A stretch of 64,000 bases of DNA from Caballeronia cordobensis (GTDB lineage: Bacteria > Pseudomonadota > Gammaproteobacteria > Burkholderiales > Burkholderiaceae). Positions 30,072-40,067 of this stretch are shown here, in pieces. The DNA is taken from positions 186,001-250,000 of the forward strand of contig NZ_FCNY02000001.1 of NCBI RefSeq assembly GCF_001544575.2, given 5' to 3'. Position 1 is the first letter of the stretch. Every line of letters begins with the position of its first letter. The position numbers and the translations under genes are program-made. Under the pieces are notes generated by a model. It saw nothing but the letters and a program-made list of their open reading frames with translations, had not been told where the DNA came from and did not search any database.

Positions 30072-33000
30072 TCAGTGAGGCAGTACGCCTTGCTGTAGCA
30101 GGCCGGGAATCGCCTCGTGCGGCATCGGGCGCGAGAACAGATAGCCTTGCATCTCGTCGCAATCGCGCTCGCGCAGGAAGTCGTGCTGCGCGTGCGTTTC
30201 CACGCCTTCCGCGATCACCTGCAATTCCAGCGAATGCGCGAGCGCGATGATCGCCGACGTGATGGTTTCGTCGTCGCTCGACGCGCCGATATCCGCGACG
30301 AACGAGCGGTCGATCTTCAGCCGATGCACCGGAAAGCGCTTCAGATACGAAAGGCTCGAATAGCCCGTGCCGAAGTCGTCGATGGCAATGCCGATACCCA
30401 GCGCCGATAGCTCCGAAAGCATCGTGATGGCTTCCTCGGCGTTGCGCATGATCGCGCTTTCGGTGAGTTCGAGTTCGAGATAGCGCGGCGCGAGGCCGGT
30501 CTCTTCGAGCACGGACGTCACGAGCCGCGCAATGTTGCGCTGCTGAAAATGCCGCGCCGACAGATTCACCGAAACCCGCGCCGGCGGCAGTCCCGCATCC
30601 TGCCACGCCTTGTTCTGCCGGCACGCCTCGCGCAGCACCCATTCGGACAGCGGCCCGATCAGCCCGCTCTCCTCCGCCACCGGAATGAACGACGCCGGCG
30701 AGACCAGTCCCTGCTCGGGATCGTGCCAGCGCACGAGCGCCTCGATGCCGACGATCGCGCGCGTCGTCATGTCCACCTGCGGCTGATAGTGCAGCAGGAA
30801 CTCGCCGTCGCGCAGCGCGCGGCGCAGGCGGCGTTCGAGATTCATGCGCGCGCCGACGCTCGCGTTCATCTCCGGCTGATAGAACTGGTACGTATTGCGG
30901 CCCATGTCTTTCGCGCGGTACATCGCGAGATCGGCCTTCTTCATGACGGTTTCGGCATCGTCGCCGTCTTGCGGGAAGAGACTCGCGCCCATGCTGCAGC
31001 CCACGTACAGCTCGGTGTCGTCGAGCCAGACCGGTTCGGAGATCGCCGCGCGCGTGCGCTCCATCCACGCGATCAGGCCGGCTTCGTCGGTGAGATCGGG
31101 CAGCACGACCACGAACTCGTCGCCGCCGTGACGCGCCACGGTATCGCTCGACCGCGCCGAGCGTGCGAGCCGATCCGCGATCACCGCGAGCAGCCGGTCG
31201 CCGACGCTGTGGCCGAGGCTGTCGTTCACGTTCTTGAAGCCGTCGAGATCCATGAACACGACGGCGATCTTCGTCTCGCGCCGCCGCGCCGTCTCGATCG
31301 CATGCTGCAGCCGGTCGCGCAGCAGATTGCGGTTCGGCAGGCGCGTGAGCGTGTCGTAATTCGCCTGATATTCGAGCTCTTCCTGATAGCGCATCAGGTC
31401 GGTCACGTCGTTGATGATGCCGATGTGATGCGTGGTCAATCCCTGCGCGTTCGGCACGGGCGCGACGAAAAGCTGATTCCAGAAAAGCGCGCCGTCCTTG
31501 CGATAGTTGCGCACCACGACGCTCGCCTCGGTGTTGACGGCGAGCGCGCGGCGAATTGCGGTGAGCCCGTCCTGATCGCCGTCCGGTCCGTGCAGGAAGC
31601 GGCAATCGTGGCCGATGACCTCGCTCGGGTCATAACCGGTGATGCGCTTGAACGCCGGATTCGCGTACTCGATCACGTTCGCGCCGTCGACCACGCCCGT
31701 AATCAGGATCGCGTTCACGCTCGCGTCGAGCGCACGGCTTTGCAGGCGCAGCGCGAGCTCGGCGCGCTTGTGATCGGTGACGTCGTGATACGAGCCGAGT
31801 ATGCCGATCGTCTGGCCTTCGCCATCGAGCAGCGGCAGCTTGCTGGAGACCACGGTGCGCAACTCGTCGCCCATCACGATGTCGCGCTCGTGATGCATCT
31901 TCGGCACCGTCGTGACGATGACTTCTTCGTCGTCGGCGCGCACGACATCCGCGAGCGCGCTCCACGGCAGTTCGTAATCCGTCTTGCCGATGACCTGCTC
32001 GTTGTACGCAAGACCCGCGTCGCGCGCGAACGCGTTGTTGCAGCCGAGATAGCGCAACTCGCGGTCTTTCCAGAACACGCGCTGCGGAATATTGTCGATG
32101 ACCGCTTCGAGCATCTCGTTCGAGCGGCGCGCCTCGGCTTCCGCGTTGATGCGATCCGTGACGTCGTTGGCCAGCATGAAGATGCCGGGCCGGTTCGAAT
32201 AGGCGAGCGCGTGATGCGACACATCGGCGCTGACGATCGAGCCGTCCTTGCAGCGATAGCGCCACACGCCCGCCGGGCCTTGTCCGGAGATCGCCGACAT
32301 CGGCCCGTCGCCCGTTTCGCGGCCGCTGCGCGCGAGCCGCGCGGCGAAGCTGTCGAAGTCGTCGGCGTGGTGCAGATCGCGCAGCGTCATGTTCATGAAC
32401 TCCGGCTCGTTGAAGCCGAAGCGTGCGATCGCGGCCGGATTCACGGCGATGAAGCGCATCGTTTCGCGATCGACGATCCACATCGGCACGGGATGCGCCT
32501 CGAACATGCCGCGAAAGCGTTCGTTGCTGCGCTGCCTCGCGCGCACGACGCCGAGCTTTTCGCGCGACTGGCGCTCGTGGCTCGCAAACAGATAGATGAG
32601 CACGCCGCTGCCCGCGAGCATCGTGAAGACGAGCAGCAGCATGGTGCCGCTCGACGCCTGCGCGGACTCATCGAGCGCGCTGATCGTCGCGTTGTCGATG
32701 CGCGTGCGCATGGCGGCGATTTCTTCGTCGACGGCCTGCTGATCTTCGCCCAGCGTGACGAACGCGGCATCGGCCCAGGCGCGGGAGTCGTCGGGGCGGG
32801 CGTGCTTCGCTTTCTCGAACGCCTGATCGGCGTCACGGCGCATCACGGCGGCGCGTGCGGCGAGCGCATCGAAGGCGGCGCTCAGGCCGGGCTCCATCGC
32901 GAATTGCGCGCGCAGGCCGCTTTCGAGCGCATCGAGATGCGCGACGCGCTCCTGATGGCGCGCTTCGGTGTCGGCGATGCCGGTCGCTTCGAAACGGCTC

Positions 33001-33194
33001 AGTTGCGTGAGCGATTCGCCGAGCGAGCCGCGATACGCCGCGAGATCGCGCAGGAGGCTCATCGAGCGCAACGTGCGGGCGTCGCTGTCGCGCAATCCGC
33101 CGATGCGTTCGCACGCGACGAACGCATTCGCGCCGAGCGCGGCCAGAACGACGGCGATGTTGACGAGCAAACCTCTGGAGAGGAATCGGGTCAT
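30072..33194 (-). CDS. Membrane PAS/LOV-like-GGDEF-EAL c-di-GMP signalling protein
   Basis: 1,040 aa. TM1 is at about 8-26, a mostly helical periplasmic sensor follows, and TM2 is at about 183-203. Three PAS domains follow (about 225-340, 355-480, 485-605), then GGDEF and EAL. The cyclase motif GGDEF (690-694) and an RSSD inhibitory I-site (681-684) are intact, and EALVRW (818-823) opens the phosphodiesterase domain, so both activities are possible. PAS3 is LOV-like: GHDCRFLH with Cys531, NYRKDG and FWN. The upstream open frame to 33278 lacks similarity; ATG 33194 gives a basic start before TM1. It stands alone. Confidence 0.92.
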   Translation of the reverse strand: MTRFLSRGLLVNIAVVLAALGANAFVACERIGGLRDSDARTLRSMSLLRDLAAYRGSLGESLTQLSRFEATGIADTEARHQERVAHLDALESGLRAQFAMEPGLSAAFDALAARAAVMRRDADQAFEKAKHARPDDSRAWADAAFVTLGEDQQAVDEEIAAMRTRIDNATISALDESAQASSGTMLLLVFTMLAGSGVLIYLFASHERQSREKLGVVRARQRSNERFRGMFEAHPVPMWIVDRETMRFIAVNPAAIARFGFNEPEFMNMTLRDLHHADDFDSFAARLARSGRETGDGPMSAISGQGPAGVWRYRCKDGSIVSADVSHHALAYSNRPGIFMLANDVTDRINAEAEARRSNEMLEAVIDNIPQRVFWKDRELRYLGCNNAFARDAGLAYNEQVIGKTDYELPWSALADVVRADDEEVIVTTVPKMHHERDIVMGDELRTVVSSKLPLLDGEGQTIGILGSYHDVTDHKRAELALRLQSRALDASVNAILITGVVDGANVIEYANPAFKRITGYDPSEVIGHDCRFLHGPDGDQDGLTAIRRALAVNTEASVVVRNYRKDGALFWNQLFVAPVPNAQGLTTHHIGIINDVTDLMRYQEELEYQANYDTLTRLPNRNLLRDRLQHAIETARRRETKIAVVFMDLDGFKNVNDSLGHSVGDRLLAVIADRLARSARSSDTVARHGGDEFVVVLPDLTDEAGLIAWMERTRAAISEPVWLDDTELYVGCSMGASLFPQDGDDAETVMKKADLAMYRAKDMGRNTYQFYQPEMNASVGARMNLERRLRRALRDGEFLLHYQPQVDMTTRAIVGIEALVRWHDPEQGLVSPASFIPVAEESGLIGPLSEWVLREACRQNKAWQDAGLPPARVSVNLSARHFQQRNIARLVTSVLEETGLAPRYLELELTESAIMRNAEEAITMLSELSALGIGIAIDDFGTGYSSLSYLKRFPVHRLKIDRSFVADIGASSDDETITSAIIALAHSLELQVIAEGVETHAQHDFLRERDCDEMQGYLFSRPMPHEAIPGLLQQGVLPH

Positions 33195-33404
33195 GAGCGG
33201 CGGGCTGAATCCTTGGATGCGCGTCGGACGCGCATCAAGGCCTGAGCGCGTCCACGCGAATGCGCGGCGTGAAAGCATTCCACGCCGCGATTAATGGATA
33301 ACGCCCAATAACGGCACCGCTCGCCCTATATTTAGGGCTTGTCCGCAAATAATCCGACTAAAGCGCACGCTTAACGTTTGCGTGCCCTGCTCCCGGTGTG
33401 CGGA

Positions 33405-33884
33405 TCAGTCGGCGAGGCCGAATTCGCGCATCGCGGGCAGAAAGTCGTGATTGACCTTGTCCGTGTTGCGCGAGAGTTTCGCGAGCGCATAGCGCTGGAA
33501 ACGGTCGAGCTTGCCCCAGCCGTCGAGGCTCGGCGCGCTGATGCCGCACAGGCTGCTTTGCCGGATCACGGCTTCCGGCACGGCGTCGGCATGCGCCCAG
33601 ACGGGCTCGGGATCGCGCTCGATCTGCTCGGGCGCGGCGTTGGCATGCGTCTTCATCATCTCTTCGAGCGCGAGATCGAAGTTCTTTTCGAGTTCGGCGT
33701 CGTCTTCGACCGGAAAGCGCGCGAGCAGCACGCGATCGGCGTGCGGAAGCTGCTGCCATTGGTCGAGCGTGATGCGCATGCCGAAGCGATCGAGATTGAA
33801 ACGCACGGCGAGCGGAATGAAGCGCAGATTGTCCGAGGATTCGACTTCGAATCCAAAGAGACGGGCGGCGTCGTAGAGTCCCAT
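33405..33884 (-). CDS. Nitrate reductase-associated protein family
   Basis: 159 aa. The run LFGFEVESSDNLRFIPLAVR followed by FNLDRFGMRITLDQWQQL matches the small nitrate-reductase-associated family found near assimilatory nitrate reductase genes in cyanobacteria and proteobacteria; its biochemical role is unknown. ATG 33884 (MGLYDAARLFGF) is the family start. Divergent from fdhD, with 199 bp between. No reductase gene is present here. Confidence 0.8.
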   Translation of the reverse strand: MGLYDAARLFGFEVESSDNLRFIPLAVRFNLDRFGMRITLDQWQQLPHADRVLLARFPVEDDAELEKNFDLALEEMMKTHANAAPEQIERDPEPVWAHADAVPEAVIRQSSLCGISAPSLDGWGKLDRFQRYALAKLSRNTDKVNHDFLPAMREFGLAD

Positions 33885-34071
33885 AACAAGCCTCGTTGGA
33901 TTGCGCGGGGTGCGCGGCGCGCATTGCCCGCTTAAGTTATTGTAGGGCCTAGGATCTGGCTGGAACCATTGCAATCTAGCCGCTGTTCGCGGTTCGATGC
34001 GTGCGGACAGCAACCGAACAGCAACAATAGGCAGCAAGTCACATACCCGACTTTACTCGAAGTGCGCGGTC

Positions 34072-34076
34072 AGGAG
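34072..34076 (+). promoter_or_regulatory. Ribosome binding site deciding the GTG start of fdhD
   Basis: AGGAG lies 7 nt before GTG 34084. The in-frame ATG at 33997 has no such site. Confidence 0.75.
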
Positions 34077-34083
34077 CATTGAA

Positions 34084-34911
34084 GTGAACCAACTCGAAAC
34101 CGACGATCAACCCGGCTTCGTCGAGCGCCAGGTGCGCCGGCACCGTCACGGCGAGAGCGCGATCGCGGCGGATAACGTCGGTCAGGAATGGCCCGTCGCG
34201 CTCGTGTACAACGGCATCTCGCACGCGGTGATGATGTGCACGCCGCGCGATCTCGAAGCCTTCGCGGTGGGCTTTTCGCTGACCGAAGGCATCGTCGAGC
34301 GCGGCAGCGATATCCACGATATCGAAGTCTATTTCCGCGACGACGGCGTCGCCTTGCCGCATGCCGAAGTGCATCTGCAGGTCGTGCAGCAGGCGTTCGC
34401 GGCACTCAAGGACAAGCGGCGCGCGCTCGCGGGCCGCACGGGTTGCGGCGTGTGCGGCATCGAGAGCATCGACTTGCTGGATCTTCAGCCCGAGCGCGTG
34501 CCGGACACGGGCTTCTTGAACCGTCTCGCGCCCGATGCCATCGAGCGCGCCGCGCGCGAATTGCCCGCGCATCAGCGGTTGACGAAGCTCACGGGCGGCC
34601 TGCACGCCGCCGCGTGGTGCGACGAGACCGGCGCCGTGCGCCATGCGTTCGAGGATGTCGGACGCCACAACGCGCTCGACAAGCTCATCGGCCAGCTGAT
34701 CCTCGCGCGCGAGGACACGACGCAGGGCTTCGTGTTCCTGTCGAGCCGCGCGAGCTACGAGCTCGTGCGCAAATCGGCGCGCGTCGGCGTGCCAATGATC
34801 GCGACGATCTCCGCGCCGACCTCGCTCGCCATCGCGATTGCGAAGCAGGCGAGCCTGCGGCTCGTCAGCTTCGCGCGCGAAAACAGCTTCGTCGAATACG
34901 ACGTGGAATGA
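34084..34911 (+). CDS. fdhD: Formate dehydrogenase accessory sulfurtransferase FdhD
   Basis: 275 aa. Transfers sulfur from IscS to the molybdenum cofactor of formate dehydrogenase. The essential CxxC is in GRTGCGVCGIES, and the C-terminal GVPMIATISAPTSLA is typical. The start is GTG 34084 (read as Met, MNQLETDDQ): AGGAG at 34072-34076 is 7 nt upstream, and no family similarity exists before it. The formate dehydrogenase itself lies outside the window. Confidence 0.94.
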   Translation: MNQLETDDQPGFVERQVRRHRHGESAIAADNVGQEWPVALVYNGISHAVMMCTPRDLEAFAVGFSLTEGIVERGSDIHDIEVYFRDDGVALPHAEVHLQVVQQAFAALKDKRRALAGRTGCGVCGIESIDLLDLQPERVPDTGFLNRLAPDAIERAARELPAHQRLTKLTGGLHAAAWCDETGAVRHAFEDVGRHNALDKLIGQLILAREDTTQGFVFLSSRASYELVRKSARVGVPMIATISAPTSLAIAIAKQASLRLVSFARENSFVEYDVE

Positions 34912-34917
34912 CGCGGC

Positions 34918-35682
34918 TCATTCGAACTGGCTGAAGTTCGGCTTGCGCTTGTCGAAGAACGCCTGAAACGCCTCGCGCGCTTCCGGCGCGACGAGCATCC
35001 GCGCGAAATGCCCGGCTTCGTCTTCCATGCGCGCGGTCACTTCGCCGGCTTGCGCGCTTTTCATCAGCGACTTGGTCACGCGCAGCGACGACGCCGGCAG
35101 CAGCGCAAGCCGCTTCGCCTTGTCGAGCGCGTAGGCATCGAGCCCGGCGGCATCGATCGCGCCGTTGACGAAGCCCATGCCGATCGCTTCGTTCACGTCG
35201 AACGCTTCGCCCAGCAGGAGCTTTTCCGCCGCGCGCTGATAGCCCGCCGTGCGCGGCAGCAGCAGACTCGACGCCGCTTCCGGACACAGCCCGAGCTGCG
35301 AGAACGGCAGCGAGAATTTCGCGTTCGCACTCGCGTAGACGATGTCGCAATGCAGGAGCATCGTCGTGCCGATGCCCACGGCCGTGCCCGCCACCGCCGC
35401 CACGATCGGCTTCGGGAAAGCGGCGATGCGCCGCAGGAACTGGAACACGGGCGCGTCCAGCCCTTTCGGCGGATCGTTCAGGAAGTCGTCGAGATCGTTG
35501 CCCGCGCTGAACGTCGTGCCGATGGCGCGGATCAACACCGCGCGCACCGTCGGGTCCATCTCGGCTTCGTAGAGGCCATCGGCCATTTCCTGATACATCG
35601 CCGCGGTGATCGCGTTCTTCTTCTCCGGACGGTTGAGCACGATGCTCAGCACGCCGTCCGCGCGTTCGATCTGAATCTCCAT
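34918..35682 (-). CDS. Enoyl-CoA hydratase/isomerase family protein
   Basis: 254 aa crotonase-fold protein. IVLNRPEKKNAITAAMYQ is near the N-terminus; the oxyanion-hole regions are TTFSAGNDLDDFL and AAVAGTAVGIGTTMLLHCD. It has an Ala/Asn-type rather than an obvious Glu-Glu catalytic pair, so it could act as hydratase or isomerase. It is downstream of thiolase on the same strand, the last gene of the beta-oxidation set. ATG 35682 gives the family start. Confidence 0.9.
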   Translation of the reverse strand: MEIQIERADGVLSIVLNRPEKKNAITAAMYQEMADGLYEAEMDPTVRAVLIRAIGTTFSAGNDLDDFLNDPPKGLDAPVFQFLRRIAAFPKPIVAAVAGTAVGIGTTMLLHCDIVYASANAKFSLPFSQLGLCPEAASSLLLPRTAGYQRAAEKLLLGEAFDVNEAIGMGFVNGAIDAAGLDAYALDKAKRLALLPASSLRVTKSLMKSAQAGEVTARMEDEAGHFARMLVAPEAREAFQAFFDKRKPNFSQFE

Positions 35683-35738
35683 CCGCTGTCTCCTGTATTG
35701 CGTCCACGCGCCTTTGCCGACGCGTGGACGCGCCTCGA

Positions 35739-36941
<1,203 letters not shown>

Positions 36942-36955
36942 TCTGTGCTCCGCGA

Positions 36956-39385
36956 TTAGTTACGCACCGGCTTGCCGGTCTGCAACATGCCCATGATTCG
37001 CTCTTGCGTCTTCTGCGTGCCGAGGAGGTCGACAAACGCGCGGCGCTCCAGCGCCAGCAGCCATTCCTCGTCGACGAGACTGCCCGCTTCGACCTCGCCG
37101 CCGCACATTGCTTCAGCGATGCGGCTCGCGATTAGATAGTCGTGATCGCTGATGAAGCGGCCATCGCGCATGTTGACGAGCGACGCCTTGATGGTCGAGA
37201 TCGCCGAGCGGCCCGCGACGGGCACCTGCTTCACGCGCAACGGCGGCCGATAGCCCGATGCGGCGAGCGCGCGCGCTTCCTTCTTCGCGATGTCGAGCAA
37301 CTCGTGCACGTTAAAGACGATCGTGTCGGACGGCTTTAGATAGCCCATCGCGCGGGCGTCGAATGCGGACGACGAGACCTTCGCCATCGCCGCGTTTTCG
37401 AAAGACTTCTGCAGGAACTTGAGCAGGTCGCTCGTGGCGTTGACGGCGCTCGCGGCTTCCGCTGCGCGCAACGCGGCTTCCTTGAGACCGCCGCCCGCCG
37501 GCACGAGACCCACGCCCACTTCGACGAGCCCGATATAGCTTTCGACATGCGCGACACGCTTCGCCGATTGCAGCAGCAATTCGCAGCCGCCGCCGAGCGC
37601 AATGCCCGATACCGCCGACACGACCGGCACATTCGCGTATTTCACGCGCAGCATGCCTTGCTGGAATTTCGCGACGAACGGCTCGATGCCCTTCGCGCCG
37701 CCCATCATGAACGCGGGCATGGCTTCTTCAAGGTTGGCGCCCGCCGAGAACGGGCCGCCCGGCGCGCCGAGCTGCAGCGACGTCGGCTGCCAGATCACGA
37801 CGCCCGCGTACGCCTTCTCGGCGAGTTCGATCGCTTGCGTGAGGCCGTCGATCACGCCGGGACCGATCGTGTTCATCTTCGTCTTGAAGGACACGATGAC
37901 GACGTCGCTCTGATCGTCGTCCAGCCATGCGCGCACGTTTTCGGTTTCGAAGAGCGTCTTGCCGAAGGTCTTCGGATCGGCGCCCGACTCACCTTCGAGC
38001 GGCGCGCGGAACACTTGCTTCTCATACACGGACAAGGTCGAACGCGGCATGAAACGGCGCGCGGCGGGCGACCACGAGCCTTCGTTCGTGTGCACACCGT
38101 TCGCCTGCGCGACGGGACCGTCGAGCACCCACGCGGGCAGCGGCGCGTTCGAGAGCGCCTTGCCTGCATCGATATCTTCCTGCACCCACTGCGCGACCTG
38201 CTGCCAGCCCGCCGCCTGCCAGCTTTCGAACGGCCCCTGATTCCAGCCGAAGCCCCAGCGGATCGCGAGATCGACATCGCGTGCGTTGTCGGCGATCGAT
38301 TCGAGATGCACCGCGATGTAATGGAACACGTCGCGGAAAATCGCCCAGAGGAACTGTGCCTGTTTGTTGTCGGTTTCGCGCAGGAGCTTGAAGCGCTCCG
38401 CAGGCGGACGCTTCAGAATGCGGCCGATGAGTTCGTCGGCTTTCGCGCCGCCATCGACATAAGAAGCCGTCTTCGCGTCGAGCACCTTGATCGCACGGCC
38501 TTCCTTGCGATAGAAACCGGCGCCGGTTTTCTGGCCGAGCGCGCCGTTCTTTACGAGCGCTTCGAGCACGGGCGGCGTCTTGTAGACCGCGAAGAACGGA
38601 TCGTCGGGCAGGTTGTCCTGCATCGTCTTGATGACGTGCGCCATCGTGTCGAGACCGACGACATCCGCCGTGCGGAAGGTCGCGGATTTCGCGCGGCCCA
38701 GGCGCGCGCCGGTGAGATCGTCGACTTCGTCGAAGCGCAGGCCGAACTTTTCCGCTTCGGCGATCACCGCGAGGATCGAAAACACGCCGACGCGATTCGC
38801 GATGAAGTTCGGCGTGTCCTTCGCGCGCACGACGCCCTTGCCGATCACGCTCGTCAGGAAGGTTTCGAGCTGGTCGAGGATGTCGTGTTGGGTTTGCGCG
38901 GTCGGGATCAGTTCGACCAGGTGCATATACCGCGGCGGGTTGAAGAAATGCACGCCGCAGAAATGCGCCTTGAGTTCATCGGAGAAACCGTTCGACAGTT
39001 CCGTGATCGACAGGCCCGATGTGTTGCTCGCGAAGATCGCGTGCGGCGCGATATGCGGCGACACCTTCTTGTAGAGATCGTGCTTCCAGTCCATGCGCTC
39101 GGCGATGGCTTCGATCACGAGATCGCATTCTTTCAGCTTCTCGATGTCGTCGTCGTAGTTGGCTGGTTCGATGTAGTGGGCGTCGTCTTTTGTCCCTAGC
39201 GGTGCTGGGGAGAGCTTCTTGAGGTTTTCTATCGCCTTCAGCGCGATGCCGTTCTTCGGGCCTTCCTTGGCTGGAAGGTCGAAGAGCATGACCGGGACGC
39301 GGGCGTTGGTGAGATGGGCAGCGATCTGCGCGCCCATTACGCCTGCGCCGAGGACGGCAACTTTCTTGATTGTCAGATTGCTCAC
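36956..39385 (-). CDS. 3-hydroxyacyl-CoA dehydrogenase / enoyl-CoA hydratase fusion (FadN/FadB-like)
   Basis: 809 aa. The N-terminal NAD-binding domain is KKVAVLGAGVMGAQIAAHL, with the dehydrogenase region HFCGVHFFNPPRYMHLVEL. A C-terminal crotonase domain has GGPFSAGANLEEAM and SGIALGGGCELLL. The order (dehydrogenase first) is the reverse of E. coli FadB. The start is GTG 39385 (read MSNLTIKKV): AGGAG lies about 10 nt upstream, and the open frame beyond runs into an intergenic repeat, so the upstream ATG 39583 is rejected. Confidence 0.92.
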   Translation of the reverse strand: MSNLTIKKVAVLGAGVMGAQIAAHLTNARVPVMLFDLPAKEGPKNGIALKAIENLKKLSPAPLGTKDDAHYIEPANYDDDIEKLKECDLVIEAIAERMDWKHDLYKKVSPHIAPHAIFASNTSGLSITELSNGFSDELKAHFCGVHFFNPPRYMHLVELIPTAQTQHDILDQLETFLTSVIGKGVVRAKDTPNFIANRVGVFSILAVIAEAEKFGLRFDEVDDLTGARLGRAKSATFRTADVVGLDTMAHVIKTMQDNLPDDPFFAVYKTPPVLEALVKNGALGQKTGAGFYRKEGRAIKVLDAKTASYVDGGAKADELIGRILKRPPAERFKLLRETDNKQAQFLWAIFRDVFHYIAVHLESIADNARDVDLAIRWGFGWNQGPFESWQAAGWQQVAQWVQEDIDAGKALSNAPLPAWVLDGPVAQANGVHTNEGSWSPAARRFMPRSTLSVYEKQVFRAPLEGESGADPKTFGKTLFETENVRAWLDDDQSDVVIVSFKTKMNTIGPGVIDGLTQAIELAEKAYAGVVIWQPTSLQLGAPGGPFSAGANLEEAMPAFMMGGAKGIEPFVAKFQQGMLRVKYANVPVVSAVSGIALGGGCELLLQSAKRVAHVESYIGLVEVGVGLVPAGGGLKEAALRAAEAASAVNATSDLLKFLQKSFENAAMAKVSSSAFDARAMGYLKPSDTIVFNVHELLDIAKKEARALAASGYRPPLRVKQVPVAGRSAISTIKASLVNMRDGRFISDHDYLIASRIAEAMCGGEVEAGSLVDEEWLLALERRAFVDLLGTQKTQERIMGMLQTGKPVRN

Positions 39386-39464
39386 GAGGGGGTCACTCCT
39401 GATGTTCGTGAAAATTTTGATTCTGCTTTTTTCGTGAAATTCTGTTTTCGGGGAATCCTGATTT

Positions 39465-40044
39465 CGTGTCGGTCTATTGGCTCTGCCCCTCCCCGGGGCG
39501 GGGGTAACTTTCTTTGCTGCTGCAAAGAAAGTCACCAAAGAAAGCAGCTTCTCACCGCCCGCGGTCACACGCAGTTTGGCCACTCTTCTCCTCGGGGAAC
39601 GGCCCTCGCCTAAAGAGTGCCCTCAAAGGCCCAATCGGGCTTGGATCGCGCACGGTCCGTCACATCGCACCGCTTAACGAACCGGTACAGCCATATCAAG
39701 CTCCAGCCCGCTTCGCGGCCGATGGGAAGAGCGGGTTTGCGTGCGCCTTCGTGTTCCGTTGGTTTCCCTCGCATACCCCGCGGCAGCGCGCAGCGCTGTG
39801 CCGAAGCTATTTCGTGCTGAACCAGCGCTTTCAAAGTTATGGCGTGTCAGACCGTGTGCGATCCAAGCCCGATTAGTCCTCCGAGGGCGACACTTAGGCG
39901 AGTGCCGCTGTGGGCTGGCAAGCATGGTCAAACTGCGTGTGACCGCGGGCGGTGAGAAGCTGCTTTCTTTGCCTACTTTCTTTGCAGCAGCAAAGAAAGT
40001 AGGTGCCGCCCCGCACAGGGGCAGCGCTGATAAACCGACACGAT
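39465..40044. repeat. Long imperfect inverted repeat with internal CTTTCTTTGC hairpins
   Basis: Fills the 680-bp gap between the fadB-like gene and the acyl-CoA dehydrogenase gene. The left arm (about 39465-39665) and the right arm (about 39845-40044) are recognisably reverse complements, sharing CACCGCCCGCGGTCACACGC and GGGCTTGGATCG with scattered differences. Each arm carries an 11-bp hairpin ACTTTCTTTGC/GCAAAGAAAGT (39508-39533 and 39975-40000). Similar hairpin repeats are common between genes in Burkholderiaceae. Both arms create spurious ORFs translating as KLRVTAGGEKLLSL. No transposase is present. Confidence 0.85.
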
Positions 40045-40067
40045 CACAAGATCCGCCGAAAAAAACC

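Noticed and set aside
33323..33338. GCCCTA/TAGGGC hairpin upstream of the GGDEF-EAL gene as a riboswitch
   Set aside because: A 6-bp stem alone; no conserved c-di-GMP riboswitch core is visible.
39508..39533. CRISPR or phage attachment site at the CTTTCTTTGC hairpins
   Set aside because: Only two inverted copies with no regular spacing, cas genes or integrase; it fits an intergenic palindromic repeat.
39386..39583. N-terminal extension of the fadB-like gene to ATG 39583
   Set aside because: The extra residues come from the inverted repeat and match the frame made by its other arm; GTG 39385 has AGGAG and the family start.
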